Shown here piece by piece: positions 8,653 to 16,977 of a stretch of 64,000 nucleotides of DNA (position 1 is the first letter of the stretch; each line of letters opens with the position of its first letter). This stretch comes from Psychrobacter ciconiae (lineage in GTDB: Bacteria > Pseudomonadota > Gammaproteobacteria > Pseudomonadales > Moraxellaceae), in assembly GCF_904846055.1 (NCBI RefSeq), contig NZ_CAJGYV010000001.1, positions 310,001-374,000 on the forward strand, in the 5' to 3' direction. Made by a program: the position numbers and the translations under genes. The notes below the pieces were generated by a model. It was not told the origin of the DNA. It did no database searches and saw only the letters and a list, made by a program, of their open reading frames with translations.

Positions 8653-9576
8653 TTAGCTTATGGCAGTGACGCTTTGCCGAAGCCCTTGAGCGATTGATTG
8701 CAACGATTCGGTTTGATGACCTGCTTGATTTGGCGTTGACGGCTGATGAGCTTGGCTGTCGATCTGACCACTTGCTTCTTGATCTGGATAAAACTCCGCC
8801 ATCACCTCAAGTCCTTCCTCATGATCAATGCCAAGGTCTGAGTTGTCATAACCTGTCTTAGCAGCAAGCTCAAGCGCCGCTTGATCAAAGCCATAATCAA
8901 ATAGATCCGTGTCAATGGCATTGGCTTCAATCACCGCATCTTTTAAAGTCATGCCATCTCGAAGCGTTAGATCCACAAAGTAAATCGGCGTTCGATAGCT
9001 TTGCGTCGTGCTCTTACCGCGAATAGTCAGCTGAAGCGGCAAGCAAGACAGTTTGTTTCCTGACACGGCGGCAAAGTAAGACAGCCTTGCTGCAAGCGTT
9101 CGGATACTATTAAACCCAGTGGTTCGAAACACAAACGTTCCAAGCTCATCGTCTTCGCTTAAATTCACATAAAGCCTGCCATAAGGCTTGCAGCCGCCAT
9201 TTTGAGCCAGCGGACAGCGATCAGGCGATGGGCAAGGCAGCGATTCTGTTCCGTTATTAGTTCTACGCTGACAGCGAACGCCATCGCCCACGCAAACGGG
9301 GCGACCAGTTTGCCGATCAAACAGGGTGTAATTTGCCTTTAGGTTAAGATCCGGATCATTAAACAGCATCCGAACGGGGATGGATCGAAGCTTATCGCCT
9401 CCACGTCGCAATTTGCTGTCTAGTGGATGCAAGATCCAACCGTCCTTATTTTGGACTTGGCTTGTGATGGTAAATTGATCGTCTTTAGCAGGAAGGCGTT
9501 TGCCGTCCTTGTTGATGACGCGACCAATGCTGATTCGCCCTAACACGGGCGGGGTAATGGTGAGACCTTTAATCAT
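8653..9576 (-). CDS. Gp3-like / 'hydrolase or metal-binding' family protein
   Basis: This 307-residue protein resembles the Gp3-like family (annotated in integrative elements as hydrolase or metal-binding protein and distantly as recombination directionality factor). Visible features are an N-terminal beta-rich part, a Cys cluster at about residues 96-132 (CVGDGVRC, PCPSPDRCP, GGCKPYGR) suggesting a metal site, then FRTTGFNSIRTL, and a low-complexity Gln/Ser-rich C-terminus. AAGGA precedes the ATG. It lies with DUF932 and YqaJ genes, the same neighbourhood such proteins occupy in SXT-like elements, which supports a role in element DNA metabolism. The exact activity is not known to me. Confidence 0.65.
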   Translation of the reverse strand: MIKGLTITPPVLGRISIGRVINKDGKRLPAKDDQFTITSQVQNKDGWILHPLDSKLRRGGDKLRSIPVRMLFNDPDLNLKANYTLFDRQTGRPVCVGDGVRCQRRTNNGTESLPCPSPDRCPLAQNGGCKPYGRLYVNLSEDDELGTFVFRTTGFNSIRTLAARLSYFAAVSGNKLSCLPLQLTIRGKSTTQSYRTPIYFVDLTLRDGMTLKDAVIEANAIDTDLFDYGFDQAALELAAKTGYDNSDLGIDHEEGLEVMAEFYPDQEASGQIDSQAHQPSTPNQAGHQTESLQSIAQGLRQSVTAIS

Positions 9577-9617
9577 GGTAAGGTTCCTTATGGTAAATTT
9601 AAAATAAAAGAATAAAA

Positions 9618-9642
9618 AAAGCCCACCGTTAAGATGGGCTTT
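9618..9642 (-). terminator. Hairpin after the YqaJ gene
   Basis: Stem AAAGCCCA / TGGGCTTT with a 9-nt loop; on the minus strand it ends in a T7 run. It lies between the YqaJ stop and the Gp3-like start. Confidence 0.82.
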
Positions 9643-9707
9643 TAGCTACAGTTTTTGATGATTTATAAATTAGTTTTGCTGGTTTGCTGTCACGCTTGGC
9701 TTAAGCA

Positions 9708-10748
9708 TTACTTATCCAGCACCACAAAGCGGCGGCTTCCTGATCTTGTTTTACCAAACTTCTCGATCAGCTCCGGATGGACTTTGAGCAGCGCTTTGCT
9801 ATCAAGGCTTACGCTATCTTTAGACCGTTTCCATGAAATCGCGCCGCGAGCAAACACGGCAACTTCGTGATCCGTAATCAAACGCTGCAATTGATGCTTC
9901 ACCTTGTCATGGCGCTGCTGCAACTCTTCCATGTAGTCGCGGTAGCCAAGCAGCTCATCAAAAAGCGCATTGGCTTGATCATCGTGAGTTAAATCAAGCT
10001 TACTTTCAGGTCTTGGGTTTGGATAAAGCAGCTTTAGTGCTTTGGCGGCTGACTCTGAATGATCCGGCGGCGGCGGGGTGTCAGCAGTCACAAACTGCCA
10101 AAAGCGCGATTCATACTCCATGATCGATTCAATAAGCTTTTCATCACGATCAACCTTAAAGATCTTGGTTTCGTGACCGGCTAACAACACGCAGATGTGA
10201 GCCGCCTTTTTGCCTGTTACCGCAAGTTGATGCTGAACTTGGCAAGTCACATACAAAGGCACGCCATTTTTCCAAAGCTTTGATCCATGCTCCCCTGTTG
10301 TTTTACACTCTAGGATCTGCACCTCATCTGATCCCACCACTTGATAGTCAAGATTGGCAAGCATAAACGGCTTATCTGAATGCTGAAGCACCGCGTTGAC
10401 TCGGCGGACTTTGTTTCCGGTTTGCTCTTGATAAGATTTGGCAACCAAGGGCTCAAGCATTTTGCCCCAGTACAACGGCGCGTAGCTGTCACTTCCCTCA
10501 TCAATAGCAGATTCCAGCCGTCCGGTTTTGATCATCCAAAGCTCAAGCATAGACAGATACGGATGAATACCACAAGCAGCGGCGGCATCAGAGCTGCCAA
10601 TGCCTTGCTTGCGGACTTCGAGCCATTGATCATAAGTTAAGTTTTTGGTGCTTGCCAGACGCTTTGCAGTTTCAGGTTTAGCTACGATGCTTAGACGTTT
10701 GGTTGGATTGGTATTAGCGCTGTTGTGTTTTAATGCGATCGTTTCCAT
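9708..10748 (-). CDS. YqaJ-type viral recombinase / exonuclease
   Basis: The 346-residue product matches the YqaJ / lambda-exonuclease-like family: RKQGIGSSDAAAACG near the N-terminus, LYWGKMLEPLVAKSY with the conserved Glu, then the nuclease core QVVGSDEVQILECKT (ExK) and a conserved QVQHQLAV helix. These enzymes resect double-stranded ends for single-strand annealing recombination. I chose the ATG at 10748, which has AGGA about 9 nt upstream; the longer frame would run through the terminator hairpin at 10792-10817. No RecT/Bet partner is seen in the module, so annealing may be supplied by another protein or the host. Confidence 0.88.
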   Translation of the reverse strand: METIALKHNSANTNPTKRLSIVAKPETAKRLASTKNLTYDQWLEVRKQGIGSSDAAAACGIHPYLSMLELWMIKTGRLESAIDEGSDSYAPLYWGKMLEPLVAKSYQEQTGNKVRRVNAVLQHSDKPFMLANLDYQVVGSDEVQILECKTTGEHGSKLWKNGVPLYVTCQVQHQLAVTGKKAAHICVLLAGHETKIFKVDRDEKLIESIMEYESRFWQFVTADTPPPPDHSESAAKALKLLYPNPRPESKLDLTHDDQANALFDELLGYRDYMEELQQRHDKVKHQLQRLITDHEVAVFARGAISWKRSKDSVSLDSKALLKVHPELIEKFGKTRSGSRRFVVLDK

Positions 10749-10791
10749 GATGGTTTTCCTTATTAGTTTTAAGTTAAATAAACGGCATAAA

Positions 10792-10817
10792 AAAACCACG
10801 CCTTTAAGCGTGGTTTT
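10792..10817 (-). terminator. Hairpin after the DUF932 gene
   Basis: Perfect stem AAAACCACGC / GCGTGGTTTT with a short loop, followed on the minus strand by T residues. Lies between the DUF932 stop and the YqaJ start. Confidence 0.85.
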
Positions 10818-10857
10818 GTTTGTTGTGGTTCCAGTAATAGTTTTATTGAGCGCCTGA

Positions 10858-11847
10858 TTAAGCAAGCATCCGAAGTGATTCATCTAACCCCTTTTGCTTA
10901 AGCTTGGCTCCTGCGCCAAACCAAGCAGAGTTTAGGCGGTTGTCGGTATTCATTGCTCGGCGCTCATGATCGACAAACTCGGTGATACTGCATAAAAGCC
11001 CATAAGCGGTATCACGGGCGGCATCTAAATCCGCGCCGCGACCTTGACCGTTAAACATCTTCATGACCTTGTCCATCGCTTTGGCATTTGGAATCGGATC
11101 GTTTTGCTTTTTGCGGTTAAACAAAATCAAATCACTGTCATGATCGTTAAATACGCGGCTTAAGTAATTAGCCGCTTCCGCTTGGGTCACGCGCCGCTCT
11201 GACAACTGCTTCATCTCATAGATGTGCTGATCCCACTGATTGACAGACACGCCCAATTGCTGCTTGACCTTTTCAGCATCAAACTGGGTGGAATGCGGGA
11301 CTTTCACCACGCCACCACTACCATCGGCAAGGCTTACCGCTAAGGTGTTATTACAAACCACGCGGATATTGGTAAATTGGGCGGTGGTGGCAAGTGTGCC
11401 ATCGCAAGCGGTTGCTAAGAGCAAATAGCCATGACTGACATCACCGCCCTTCAGGCGGGCTGATTGACCTGTTCGAGCCAATGCCCAAAGCTTTCGACCG
11501 CCTTTTAGCACTCCTGCCGTTTCAAGCTCAAAGTGTGAGTTCTGCGTCAAATCACGATAAAACTCCAAGATCTCTTCAGGCTGGACTTCCTGATAACGCT
11601 GGCTGACGACCGATAACGGATCAAGCGTGTCTGATCGGTACAACACCTTTTGCTCAGCAAACGGCAAGATTAAGTTATGACCTTGATCGTTTTGCGCCAT
11701 GAAGCTGACATCGGACGATTCAATCCGCCAATCAAGCCCTGCTTCATGAGCCCAAACCTCAAGCGGCTGATTTGGGGACAACTCATTTCCTAAACCATGC
11801 CAAGGGGTATCGCCAACATACGCCATGCTTTCAACTAAATGTGCCAT
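10858..11847 (-). CDS. DUF932 phage/plasmid-like protein
   Basis: This 329-residue protein matches the DUF932 (phage/plasmid-like TIGR03299) family: the N-terminal MAYVGDTPWHGLG, the central VLKGGRKLWALAR, the ANITRVVCNN-like FTNIRVVCNNTL, and the C-terminal TAYGLLCSITEFVDH. Such proteins are abundant in plasmids, ICEs and phages next to recombination genes; their molecular role is not established. AAGGAGC precedes the ATG at good spacing. It sits between the zinc-ribbon gene (90 nt upstream) and YqaJ. Confidence 0.9.
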   Translation of the reverse strand: MAHLVESMAYVGDTPWHGLGNELSPNQPLEVWAHEAGLDWRIESSDVSFMAQNDQGHNLILPFAEQKVLYRSDTLDPLSVVSQRYQEVQPEEILEFYRDLTQNSHFELETAGVLKGGRKLWALARTGQSARLKGGDVSHGYLLLATACDGTLATTAQFTNIRVVCNNTLAVSLADGSGGVVKVPHSTQFDAEKVKQQLGVSVNQWDQHIYEMKQLSERRVTQAEAANYLSRVFNDHDSDLILFNRKKQNDPIPNAKAMDKVMKMFNGQGRGADLDAARDTAYGLLCSITEFVDHERRAMNTDNRLNSAWFGAGAKLKQKGLDESLRMLA

Positions 11848-11936
11848 GATTGTGCTCCTTTGATAATAAACTTAGTCATTGAAATTAGAATTAAATACTC
11901 GCTAACAGCGTGATAAATGAATAAATAAAACTGACG

Positions 11937-12224
11937 TCACAACGTAAACGGCTTAAAACACGTGTGACAAAGATAAGCCTGTGCTGGGGAATGACTTAAT
12001 AGCGGCGGCTGAACCTTAGTCATAACAACGTTTATTGCTGACGCTAATGCGGTTCCTGCAATTGCGCCTACCGCCGGATTGACCTTGTAGTATTTGCAAA
12101 TGCTGATCCCAAGGCTTGATAGCGCTGCCTGCGAGCAAAGCTGCTCAGCAATTTTGCTAAGGCTAATTAAAGACTCACTGCAGCTTACGTTTGCTGAATG
12201 ACAGTTTGGACAAATGGGTTTCAT
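11937..12224 (-). CDS. Small zinc-ribbon protein with hydrophobic centre
   Basis: I read 95 residues starting MKPICPNCHS. CPNC at the N-terminus and CHTC near the C-terminus could form a zinc ribbon, and between them lies a small-residue-rich hydrophobic stretch (about residues 45-63, AVGAIAGTALASAI) that may cross the membrane or pack as a helix pair. AGGAGAGG lies just before the ATG at 12224. A longer frame from further upstream would cross the hairpin at 12253-12275 and has no ribosome site, so I reject it. Similar small CxxC proteins with glycine-rich middles are common in plasmids; function unknown. Confidence 0.65.
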   Translation of the reverse strand: MKPICPNCHSANVSCSESLISLSKIAEQLCSQAALSSLGISICKYYKVNPAVGAIAGTALASAINVVMTKVQPPLLSHSPAQAYLCHTCFKPFTL

Positions 12225-12252
12225 AACCTCTCCTTTTAGATGGCGCATAAAA

Positions 12253-12275
12253 AAGGGACTGCTCGGCAGTCCCTT
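12253..12275 (-). terminator. Hairpin after the Rep gene
   Basis: Perfect 10-bp stem AAGGGACTGC / GCAGTCCCTT with a TCG loop and T residues after it on the minus strand. It lies only 28 nt before the zinc-ribbon start codon. Confidence 0.82.
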
Positions 12276-12355
12276 GTAACGTGTGAATGAATAAGTGCGT
12301 TTGCCATAAGCTTGGTAGCATCTCATAGCAATACTATATATTTGACTTTGTTTTA

Positions 12356-13270
12356 CTATGACGATAAACCCCGCCTTTTAGAAGTTCGGTACTGACCATG
12401 ACCAAAGCTTCTCATGCCTTGAATCGTAACTTTCATTGCTTGATCCGTCTTATTTGGTTCAGCCAGATACAGTGCCATATTGATCGCATTTTCAGCGGTC
12501 ACATTGTTTACAGGAGAGTCTCGATGAACCATGCCAAGCCCTAATTGATTGCGATGAGCAAATTGTCTTTTATAAGCAGGATCATTGCAATTAAAATAAG
12601 ACCCAAAACCATTGGTGATCGCTTGCCATTTTTCACCCACCATTTGTCCTAAATAGGTATCCTTTTGTCGATCGTTGCCTTGATAAATTAATAATAAATG
12701 ACAGTGAAAGCCACGATCAAAGCCTTGCTCGATTGCCCAAGCAAAACCTTCTAAATGCTCAAAACAAGTATTCTTGTTGCTAATTAGTTCTCTTAAAGTT
12801 TTTAAGTGAGCTTCGAAATCATAAATACTGACCTGATTCATTGTTTCTTTTGCATAGCCTAAATCCACTCGAACGACCAATAGCTTAGCGTAGTGATTAA
12901 ATAGGCAGCTTAAGTATTCTTGTAACGACAATCGATTGTTTTGCTCTTGCTGCTGAAATTGCAACTCAGAGCTAATAATTGGCAGTTTATAACTGTCTTG
13001 AATTAATTTTATAAAGTAGGACGTTCTTAAGTGATCCCAAACCAGCTCTTCAGGAAGGCAGTCTCCTGCAGCCACATATCCTGAGCCAATAAATGCCTTA
13101 ATCGATTGTGAATAGCAAAGCTCAAAATCGATGTTATAAACAATGGGTAAATACAACGTCTTGAGCTGAATGCTCACTTGGCTGATATTAATGCGCTGAT
13201 GAATAATGTCTTTGACCAAGCGGTCGGCTTGGCAAAGCAGTTGGTTGATATTGAGAGTTGATACGGTCAT
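12356..13270 (-). CDS. Inovirus Gp2 / YagK-YfjJ-type replication protein
   Basis: The 304-residue product resembles the inovirus-type Gp2 / YfjJ C-terminal family. A helical N-terminal half is followed by VVRVDLGYAK and a FHCHLLLIYQG segment whose HxH pattern looks like the metal-binding HUH motif of rolling-circle initiators, then GEKWQAIT and a basic C-terminus. Such proteins are proposed replication initiators of small elements and satellites. The ATG at 13270 has AGGAG 7 nt upstream; the earlier ATG at 13297 lacks a site. It is the first gene of the minus-strand module, preceded by a hairpin-bearing leader. Confidence 0.72.
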   Translation of the reverse strand: MTVSTLNINQLLCQADRLVKDIIHQRINISQVSIQLKTLYLPIVYNIDFELCYSQSIKAFIGSGYVAAGDCLPEELVWDHLRTSYFIKLIQDSYKLPIISSELQFQQQEQNNRLSLQEYLSCLFNHYAKLLVVRVDLGYAKETMNQVSIYDFEAHLKTLRELISNKNTCFEHLEGFAWAIEQGFDRGFHCHLLLIYQGNDRQKDTYLGQMVGEKWQAITNGFGSYFNCNDPAYKRQFAHRNQLGLGMVHRDSPVNNVTAENAINMALYLAEPNKTDQAMKVTIQGMRSFGHGQYRTSKRRGLSS

Positions 13271-13692
13271 GACTTGCTCCTTTGAATTGAGGTTCATAGG
13301 AGTGGTGCAATCAATATTTTTTAAATTTGAGGAGATGGGCAGTGAGAGCGGTTGCTCTCAAGTGAAGGATAGGTTAAGTAATAATATAAATAACCTGCTA
13401 GTAGGTATTACATGCTTAGCAAGCCAGCTCTTAACTTTTCAGTTTTTCCTAGAAAATTCATGTTATGATTGTTGAAGGTGCCTAATGATCGTTAGAATGG
13501 AGTTAGGTCTAAGTATGAAAAATTTTCAATCACTAGATAACCTAATATCTCCGTCAATTCATCCTTACACTTAATAATCTCTGAGACTATTCTGACTTAT
13601 AACTTACTATATTATTACTCAATTAGTACCTCATTCTTACTTGGAATTTCTTTTATATATTACATTAATAACACTGATAACAGAGTCATAAT
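13271..13692. other. AT-rich intergenic region between rep and the orphan gene, with hairpins
   Basis: This 422-bp stretch separates the divergent rep and orphan genes. A perfect 7-bp stem TGAGAGC / GCTCTCA with a GGTT loop lies at 13342-13359, and a second imperfect hairpin (AATA-CCT / AGGTATT) at about 13389-13409; both would be in the rep leader. A near-palindrome CTAATGATCGTTAG lies at about 13481-13494. I see no convincing gene here. It is a plausible control or origin region for the rep module. Confidence 0.5.
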
Positions 13693-14649
13693 ATGTTAAT
13701 AGAAGCAAAAATTAAAAAACTTATAAATAGTATCACTGATTATGAAATATATTGGTTCGCTATCGAAATGAACCAAACCATTGGAGCTAGTATAAATATA
13801 CTCAGCCTTCCGGAGCATGTCAGATCTGAAATCATCAACTACTTAGAGTTTAGAAAAGTTTCGATTGATAAAGCTGATCAAATACGAAGGCATATGAAAA
13901 TAGATAGGATGATACCTTTTAATTCTGTTAGGTGGTTTTATAAAAAAAATAAAGAGACTTTGCTGCTAGCTATGTTTTTCTACCATACGGAAGAACGCAT
14001 GACTAAAAGGAATATAGAGTCTCAACTTGATATAGAGTTACTTAGCATCGAAATGATATACAGTGAACTTATTTTGAAAGATTATGAGAAAGGAGAGCTA
14101 GCTAAAGAATTTGCAGCAAGAAAATTTGAAGAATTGAAAGAAATGTATAATACATCGAAGACGAATCGTAACAGCCTTAGATGGTTAAATAAAAGTAACA
14201 AAGACCAGATTAAGTGGGCATATAATTATAAACCGAGAGCAAATAAGTCCGAAAACGACCAACTTATCAAAGAAGTACTAGTGTTTACTCAGTTCTTTAA
14301 TATTGATTCTGATGATACAGATTTGATGTATGATCATATTATTGCTTCTTTAGATTATCATGTGTTTATAGCAGCTTGGAAAAATAATAAAACTTCACAA
14401 ATTAATAAAGAATCGATTCAAAAAATTGAAATAGAAAGACTAAATATTATTGATAAGATGAGGAACGCTTGGCATAAAAAGGCGAGTCAAGAAAGGAAAA
14501 AAGAAGCTGGTACAAGATTTAAATTAAGCCTCGAAGCTTTAACTCAACTAAAAGAATTAGCAAAGAAGGAAAAGATATCCCAAGACAAGCTGCTTGAAAA
14601 AATAATCGCAGACTATCATAAGGAAAATAGGTTCAGAGGCGTTCTTTAG
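13693..14649 (+). CDS. AT-rich orphan protein with a C-terminal RHH/HTH-like tail
   Basis: I do not recognise this 318-residue protein. It is highly charged, Lys/Glu/Ile/Asn-rich, mostly helical in appearance and without signal peptide or membrane segments. The last 40 residues (TRFKLSLEALTQLKELAKKE then ISQDKLLEKIIADY) look like a ribbon-helix-helix type module: a beta strand followed by two helices. Residues 60-90 (FRKVSIDKADQIRRHMKID) may be another small DNA-binding segment. Base composition is visibly far more AT-rich than either neighbour, which suggests recent transfer. It lies alone between rep and the probable element boundary, with a strong terminator after it at 14790-14820. Confidence 0.65.
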   Translation: MLIEAKIKKLINSITDYEIYWFAIEMNQTIGASINILSLPEHVRSEIINYLEFRKVSIDKADQIRRHMKIDRMIPFNSVRWFYKKNKETLLLAMFFYHTEERMTKRNIESQLDIELLSIEMIYSELILKDYEKGELAKEFAARKFEELKEMYNTSKTNRNSLRWLNKSNKDQIKWAYNYKPRANKSENDQLIKEVLVFTQFFNIDSDDTDLMYDHIIASLDYHVFIAAWKNNKTSQINKESIQKIEIERLNIIDKMRNAWHKKASQERKKEAGTRFKLSLEALTQLKELAKKEKISQDKLLEKIIADYHKENRFRGVL

Positions 14650-14681
14650 TTTGCTTTATTATAGCAAGCATTGAGCTTAGC

Positions 14682-14785
14682 TTATAATGTACACCCCTAT
14701 GTACACTATATAAAATAATTTAAAATAACACATTAATTTTCAATTACTTATTGGGTATTTACCGCTCCGGCTCCGGGTACCATTA
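14682..14785. other. Probable element boundary (arm-type repeats and attachment-like sequence)
   Basis: TGTACAC occurs twice in close tandem (about 14689-14705), like the paired sites found beside P4-type integrase attachment sites. About 60 nt later comes a GC-rich island (CCGCTCCGGCTCCGGGTACCA, near 14762-14782) that looks like a tRNA 3' end without a canonical T loop. The accessory-to-core transition occurs here. Attachment site identity is inference. Confidence 0.35.
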
Positions 14786-14789
14786 TATG

Positions 14790-14820
14790 AAAGCCTTACA
14801 GATATCTGTAAGGCTTTTTT
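14790..14820 (+). terminator. Strong palindromic terminator
   Basis: AAAGCCTTACAGAT / ATCTGTAAGGCTTT is a perfect 28-bp palindrome followed on the plus strand by a T run. It ends transcripts from the left, either the orphan gene or an RNA gene displaced by the integration. Confidence 0.85.
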
Positions 14821-14830
14821 ATTATCTATA

Positions 14831-16015
14831 TTACACAGGCATCAGCAATCCATCAATTGAGATACGCTCCGCCTCAATCGTGGGATAGCCACTGAACGCT
14901 ACCTGATAGCCATTTTGACCGCTCATCATTGGGCTAATTTGACAAGTTGCCCCAAGTGGGAAGCTTTGTTTATTTGCCACATGACCAAAACCAAAGCCAT
15001 TATAAATCGGAATGCCCGTCAACTGATAAAGCTGCTCGATAACCACCGCCATATCATAGCGCGCATCATAGCTGTCTTTGCTAAACCCAGACAATGCCCC
15101 AAACACAATCGCTTGCTGATTTTTAAACACCCCCGCCAAATACAAGTCGTAAAGCATGCGCTCAACGCGATACGGCGTCTCCCCCACCTCTTCTAAAAAC
15201 ACGATACCACCGTCAATGTTGGGTAAAAACTCACTGCCCACAAGTGCAGACACCACACTTAGATTACCGCCCCAAATCGTGCCCTGAACTGATTGCTCAG
15301 GATATTTAGACAAAATAAGTGGCAGATTTTTTGCGGTTAACTCTGGCGATTGAACGCTGATGGTCAGATTTGAATTCGTCACCGCTTCAACAAACTGCCG
15401 AACACTATTTATATCCGGCGACACTTTGCCAAATTCAGTATTGAGCATCGGCGCGGCAAGCGAGCTCATACCGCCCTTTGCCAACAGCGCACATTGAATT
15501 GCCGTCACATCGCTAAACCCTGCCAAAATCGTTCCGCGAGCTTTTAGCACCTGCCCCAACGTCGCCCAATCGATAAGTGGCAGCAATCGCATTGCACCAT
15601 AGCCGCCGCCCACTCCCAAGAGCAACTTGGGCGCGTTAACGCCGCCCGTAGCAATATTTTGCAAATCGCTTGCCCGCTGCCGGTCGGTTCCTGCAAAGCG
15701 CAAATACTGCCGATTGACAATCTCAGGATTTTTAATATCAAACCCTGCACAGGTCAGCCTTGCAAGTCCCCGCTGATTTCGCGCCGCATCGCCGCTGACA
15801 TTTGAGCTGGCAAACAGCCGCGTCTCAACACTTGGCAGCACACATTTATCACTAGCAATTGGCTCAAAAATCGCCGTTTTTGCCGCCGCTATCCCCGACT
15901 GACTAAGCATCATCGCCGCCGCCGAATAGCCACCTAATTGGGTCAAAAACTGTCGCCGATTGAGGCGTTTTTTATCGATATCTTCGGATTGACTCTTTAA
16001 CTGCTGCTGCTTCAT
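14831..16015 (-). CDS. ldcA: LD-carboxypeptidase (S66), Tat-exported
   Basis: The 394-residue product is an S66-family murein tetrapeptide LD-carboxypeptidase, which removes the terminal D-Ala from recycled or periplasmic peptides. The catalytic Ser lies in GFSDVTAI, a Glu in FLEEVGE and the His in GFGHV, in the family order. An N-terminal twin-arginine motif (RRQFLTQLGG) followed by a hydrophobic segment and AAA indicates Tat export, so this version acts in the periplasm rather than the cytoplasm as in E. coli LdcA. It is the first core gene after the accessory block and is divergent from the DUF1232 gene. Confidence 0.88.
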   Translation of the reverse strand: MKQQQLKSQSEDIDKKRLNRRQFLTQLGGYSAAAMMLSQSGIAAAKTAIFEPIASDKCVLPSVETRLFASSNVSGDAARNQRGLARLTCAGFDIKNPEIVNRQYLRFAGTDRQRASDLQNIATGGVNAPKLLLGVGGGYGAMRLLPLIDWATLGQVLKARGTILAGFSDVTAIQCALLAKGGMSSLAAPMLNTEFGKVSPDINSVRQFVEAVTNSNLTISVQSPELTAKNLPLILSKYPEQSVQGTIWGGNLSVVSALVGSEFLPNIDGGIVFLEEVGETPYRVERMLYDLYLAGVFKNQQAIVFGALSGFSKDSYDARYDMAVVIEQLYQLTGIPIYNGFGFGHVANKQSFPLGATCQISPMMSGQNGYQVAFSGYPTIEAERISIDGLLMPV

Positions 16016-16133
16016 ATTCCTAGTACCCTTTTATTCAAGACGTTATTCACTCTTTCGTTACATGGCTGTAAATATTTTTCAAATTTAAATATTCAGCATA
16101 ACAAATCATTAACCAATCTCATTTGCTATTGCC

Positions 16134-16200
16134 AAAGCGCAGTTGCTATAGTAGCAAAAACGTGATTAGGCTCGTAGCCGAACCACTGCGCTTTTTTTAA
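16134..16200 (+). promoter_or_regulatory. Three-way-junction hairpin with T tail (attenuator or small RNA)
   Basis: A perfect 10-bp outer stem (AAAGCGCAGT 16134-16143 with ACTGCGCTTT 16185-16194) encloses two further hairpins, TTGCTA-TAG-TAGCAA and GGCT-CGT-AGCC, and is followed by T7. It lies 46 nt before the DUF1232 start, between divergent genes, so it would terminate any plus transcript begun upstream. Confidence 0.55.
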
Positions 16201-16245
16201 TACAACTTTTTGCTTAATACAACGATAACGACAAGGAGCACTCTT

Positions 16246-16962
16246 ATGGACAACAAGCCCGCCCAAGATAACCCTCAAAAGAATACCGCTGCTAATAACA
16301 CGGACAATGACAATAAAACTAACAACACAAATGACTCGGCGCAAACTGACAAATCAGCCTCTGAGCCAAGCAAAACTGCTGACCATAAAACGCAAGAAAA
16401 TAAAGCTCAAGACGACCAAGCTCAAAACGGTACTAAAAAGGACACTACCTCAAATAAAGACAGTCAAAGCAAAAAAGAGGAGTCGTCAACCTCTGATAAA
16501 AAGCATGAGACCAAAGATGCAACTGCCAAAAAAGGCAATGACAAAAAAGACGATGACGAGGAAGTCAGCGAACAGGACAAAAAACTTCTTGGTGTAGATA
16601 TCGAAGCTATCTTAGACAAAGAAGAAGAATTAAAAAGCAAGCTTAAAGAAAGCTCGCATCTTGAACGCTTTACGACCGATGTGTCATTATTTATCAGCTT
16701 GATTAAAGACTACTACAACGGCAGCTATCGCAAAATTCCTTATAAGTCCATTTCATCGATTGTCATCGGCTTGGTTTATATTTTAAACCCTGTTGATATC
16801 ATCCCAGATTTCATTCCGGCGGTTGGCTATATTGATGATGCGCTGATTATTGCGTTTTGTTTAAAAATGGTCGAAAAAGACTTGCTTGAATACCAAGCTT
16901 GGAAAGAGCAGCAAGCAGGCGACAATGCTAAAGCGGACAAGCCAGACGAGCAAACCGCTTAA
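16246..16962 (+). CDS. DUF1232 (YkvA-like) membrane-associated protein with disordered N-terminus
   Basis: The 238-residue protein has a long low-complexity N-terminal half (about residues 1-115) rich in Lys, Asp, Asn, Gln and Thr, then a helical linker, then a DUF1232/YkvA domain (about 140-215) with the hallmark NPVDIIPDFIPAVGYIDDA. YkvA proteins are short membrane-linked proteins of unknown function; the domain here is complete. AAGGAG precedes the ATG at 16246 by 7 nt. The repetitive Lys/Asp-rich tail may be an intrinsically disordered region. A strong terminator follows, so it is monocistronic. Confidence 0.85.
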   Translation: MDNKPAQDNPQKNTAANNTDNDNKTNNTNDSAQTDKSASEPSKTADHKTQENKAQDDQAQNGTKKDTTSNKDSQSKKEESSTSDKKHETKDATAKKGNDKKDDDEEVSEQDKKLLGVDIEAILDKEEELKSKLKESSHLERFTTDVSLFISLIKDYYNGSYRKIPYKSISSIVIGLVYILNPVDIIPDFIPAVGYIDDALIIAFCLKMVEKDLLEYQAWKEQQAGDNAKADKPDEQTA

Positions 16963-16977
16963 TTTTTTATGTTTCTC

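Noticed and set aside
10749..10883. Longer start for the YqaJ gene
   Set aside because: It would run through the DUF932 terminator hairpin; the ATG at 10748 has a better site.
12225..12326. Longer start for the zinc-ribbon gene
   Set aside because: The extension crosses the Rep-gene terminator hairpin and has no ribosome site; the ATG at 12224 has one.
14755..14785. Partial tmRNA or tRNA gene
   Set aside because: There is no T-loop consensus and no 5' half; kept only as a possible attachment scar.
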